Positions 7,083 to 7,516 of a DNA stretch of 7,516 bases are shown one piece after another. This stretch comes from a bacterium (GTDB lineage: Bacteria; Auribacterota; Auribacteria; Auribacterales; Auribacteraceae). The DNA lies in the NCBI GenBank assembly GCA_021161885.1, contig JAGGZS010000228.1:1-7516 (forward strand), written 5' to 3'. The notes under the pieces were generated by a model. The model was not told the DNA's origin. It saw only the letters and a list, made by a program, of their open reading frames with translations, and searched no databases. Each line of letters begins with the position of its first letter. The stretch's first letter is position 1. A program made the position numbers and the translations under genes.

Positions 7083-7089
7083 TTGAACA

Positions 7090-7467
7090 ATGGAAGATAA
7101 AGTAAAAGAATATCGCGAGTTGTTAGCAGATAACAATGCTGAATCTATTTTAAAATTTTTTATAGATAAGCATAAAGGCAGAATCGGACTTGCCTCGAGT
7201 TTCGGGGCAGAAGATCAGGTTTTAACTGATATGCTGAATAAAATAGATAGAAATATACCGGTATTTACATTAGACACCGGCAGGCTTCATCAGCAAACCT
7301 ATGATGTCATTGAGGAAACAATAAAAAAATACACCCTTAAAATAAAAATATTGTTTCCAGAGAGCAAAGATGTCGAGGATATGGTATCTGAAAAAGGGCC
7401 TAATTTGTTTTACTATGGGGGTTGTTGCAAAAGTATAGGGAAAATTTCTAAATTTCTGAAAAGTTGA
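7090..7467 (+). pseudogene. cysH: Truncated adenylylsulfate/phosphoadenylylsulfate reductase
   Basis: CysH reduces APS or PAPS to sulfite with thioredoxin, the step before the upstream reductase. The N-terminal part is well kept: the nucleotide-binding loop S-S-F-G-A-E-D (38-44), then T-L-D-T-G-R-L-H (80-87) and L-F-P-E-S. After K-G-P-N-L-F-Y the expected linker is missing and the frame goes straight to G-C-C-K, apparently the first Cys pair of the bacterial APS-reductase [4Fe-4S] motif. It then degrades (I-G-K-I-S-K-F for the usual I-R-K-x-x-P-L) and stops at 125 residues. The family is normally about 230-250 residues and ends with a second Cys pair and E-C-G-L-H holding the catalytic cysteine, none of which can be present in so short a product. 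The Cys pair favours an APS-type enzyme, but specificity cannot be settled from this remnant. Confidence 0.85.
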
Positions 7468-7516
7468 TTGATTTTTTAAAAATTATGTTTTTAGGGTATC
7501 TATTTTTGTTCTAAAC
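7468..7516 (+). other. Tail after the cysH stop; possible decayed cysH sequence
   Basis: These last bases are very AT-rich and contain no intact gene, convincing hairpin terminator or IS end that I recognise. In the frame starting at 7472 they read F-F-K-N-Y-V-F-R-V-S-I-F. This weakly resembles the CysH segment L-x-x-Y-D-x-W-I-T-G-L that should follow the first Cys pair, so this may be further eroded cysH. Support is slight because so few bases remain. Confidence 0.25.

Noticed and set aside
7471..7483. A/T palindrome after the cysH stop as a terminator
   Set aside because: It is only a short run of Ts followed by As without a GC stem or loop, so it is not a credible intrinsic terminator.
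1..7516. tRNA, rRNA, CRISPR array, riboswitch or phage genes
   Set aside because: No cloverleaf-like segments, regularly spaced repeats or recognisable riboswitch core were seen; nearly all bases are covered by the protein genes.

Overview
The window is AT-rich with dense runs of A and T. It carries one compact plus-strand gene series that joins tetrapyrrole synthesis to sulfur assimilation: hemC, a cobA-hemD fusion, hemB, hemL, cysK, a ferredoxin-type sulfite/nitrite reductase and cysH. The genes overlap or nearly touch (ATGA junctions at 762-765 and 4377-4380, overlaps of 19 and 8 bases at the two ends of hemB). They were evidently one operon, supplying siroheme and sulfide for cysteine synthesis.

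Layout. Positions 1 to about 126 are the end of an insertion sequence, with a minus-strand transposase start (IS630-like by its N-terminus), a strong ribosome binding site and a textbook promoter. This element cuts into hemC (about 124-765), which has lost its first residues. Intact cobA-hemD (762-2162) and hemB (2144-3115) follow. hemL (3108-4380) has a frameshift at a T run near 4162-4167, with the rest of the protein readable in another frame. cysK (4377-5303) and the siroheme reductase (5325-7025) look intact. cysH (7090-7467) starts well but is cut short and degraded near its first cysteine pair.

Logic of the pathway. HemL makes 5-aminolevulinate, HemB porphobilinogen, HemC hydroxymethylbilane, HemD uroporphyrinogen III and CobA precorrin-2, the siroheme precursor. 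The reductase uses siroheme to turn sulfite into sulfide, CysK fixes sulfide into cysteine, and CysH would have supplied the sulfite. Missing from view are glutamyl-tRNA reductase (hemA) and the dehydrogenase/ferrochelatase that finishes siroheme. Both may lie beyond the insertion sequence.

Three of seven genes are broken, each by a different kind of lesion (transposon insertion, homopolymer slip, truncation with decay), while the others keep full catalytic motifs. This looks like recent pathway loss in a host-restricted, probably anaerobic bacterium. An insect-gut or protist endosymbiont such as Endomicrobium (Elusimicrobia) would fit, but that assignment is inferred from style and not proven. 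The two most interesting protein-level oddities are a HemC that ends before its cofactor-binding third domain, and a siroheme reductase carrying a complete four-cysteine cluster motif in both halves.
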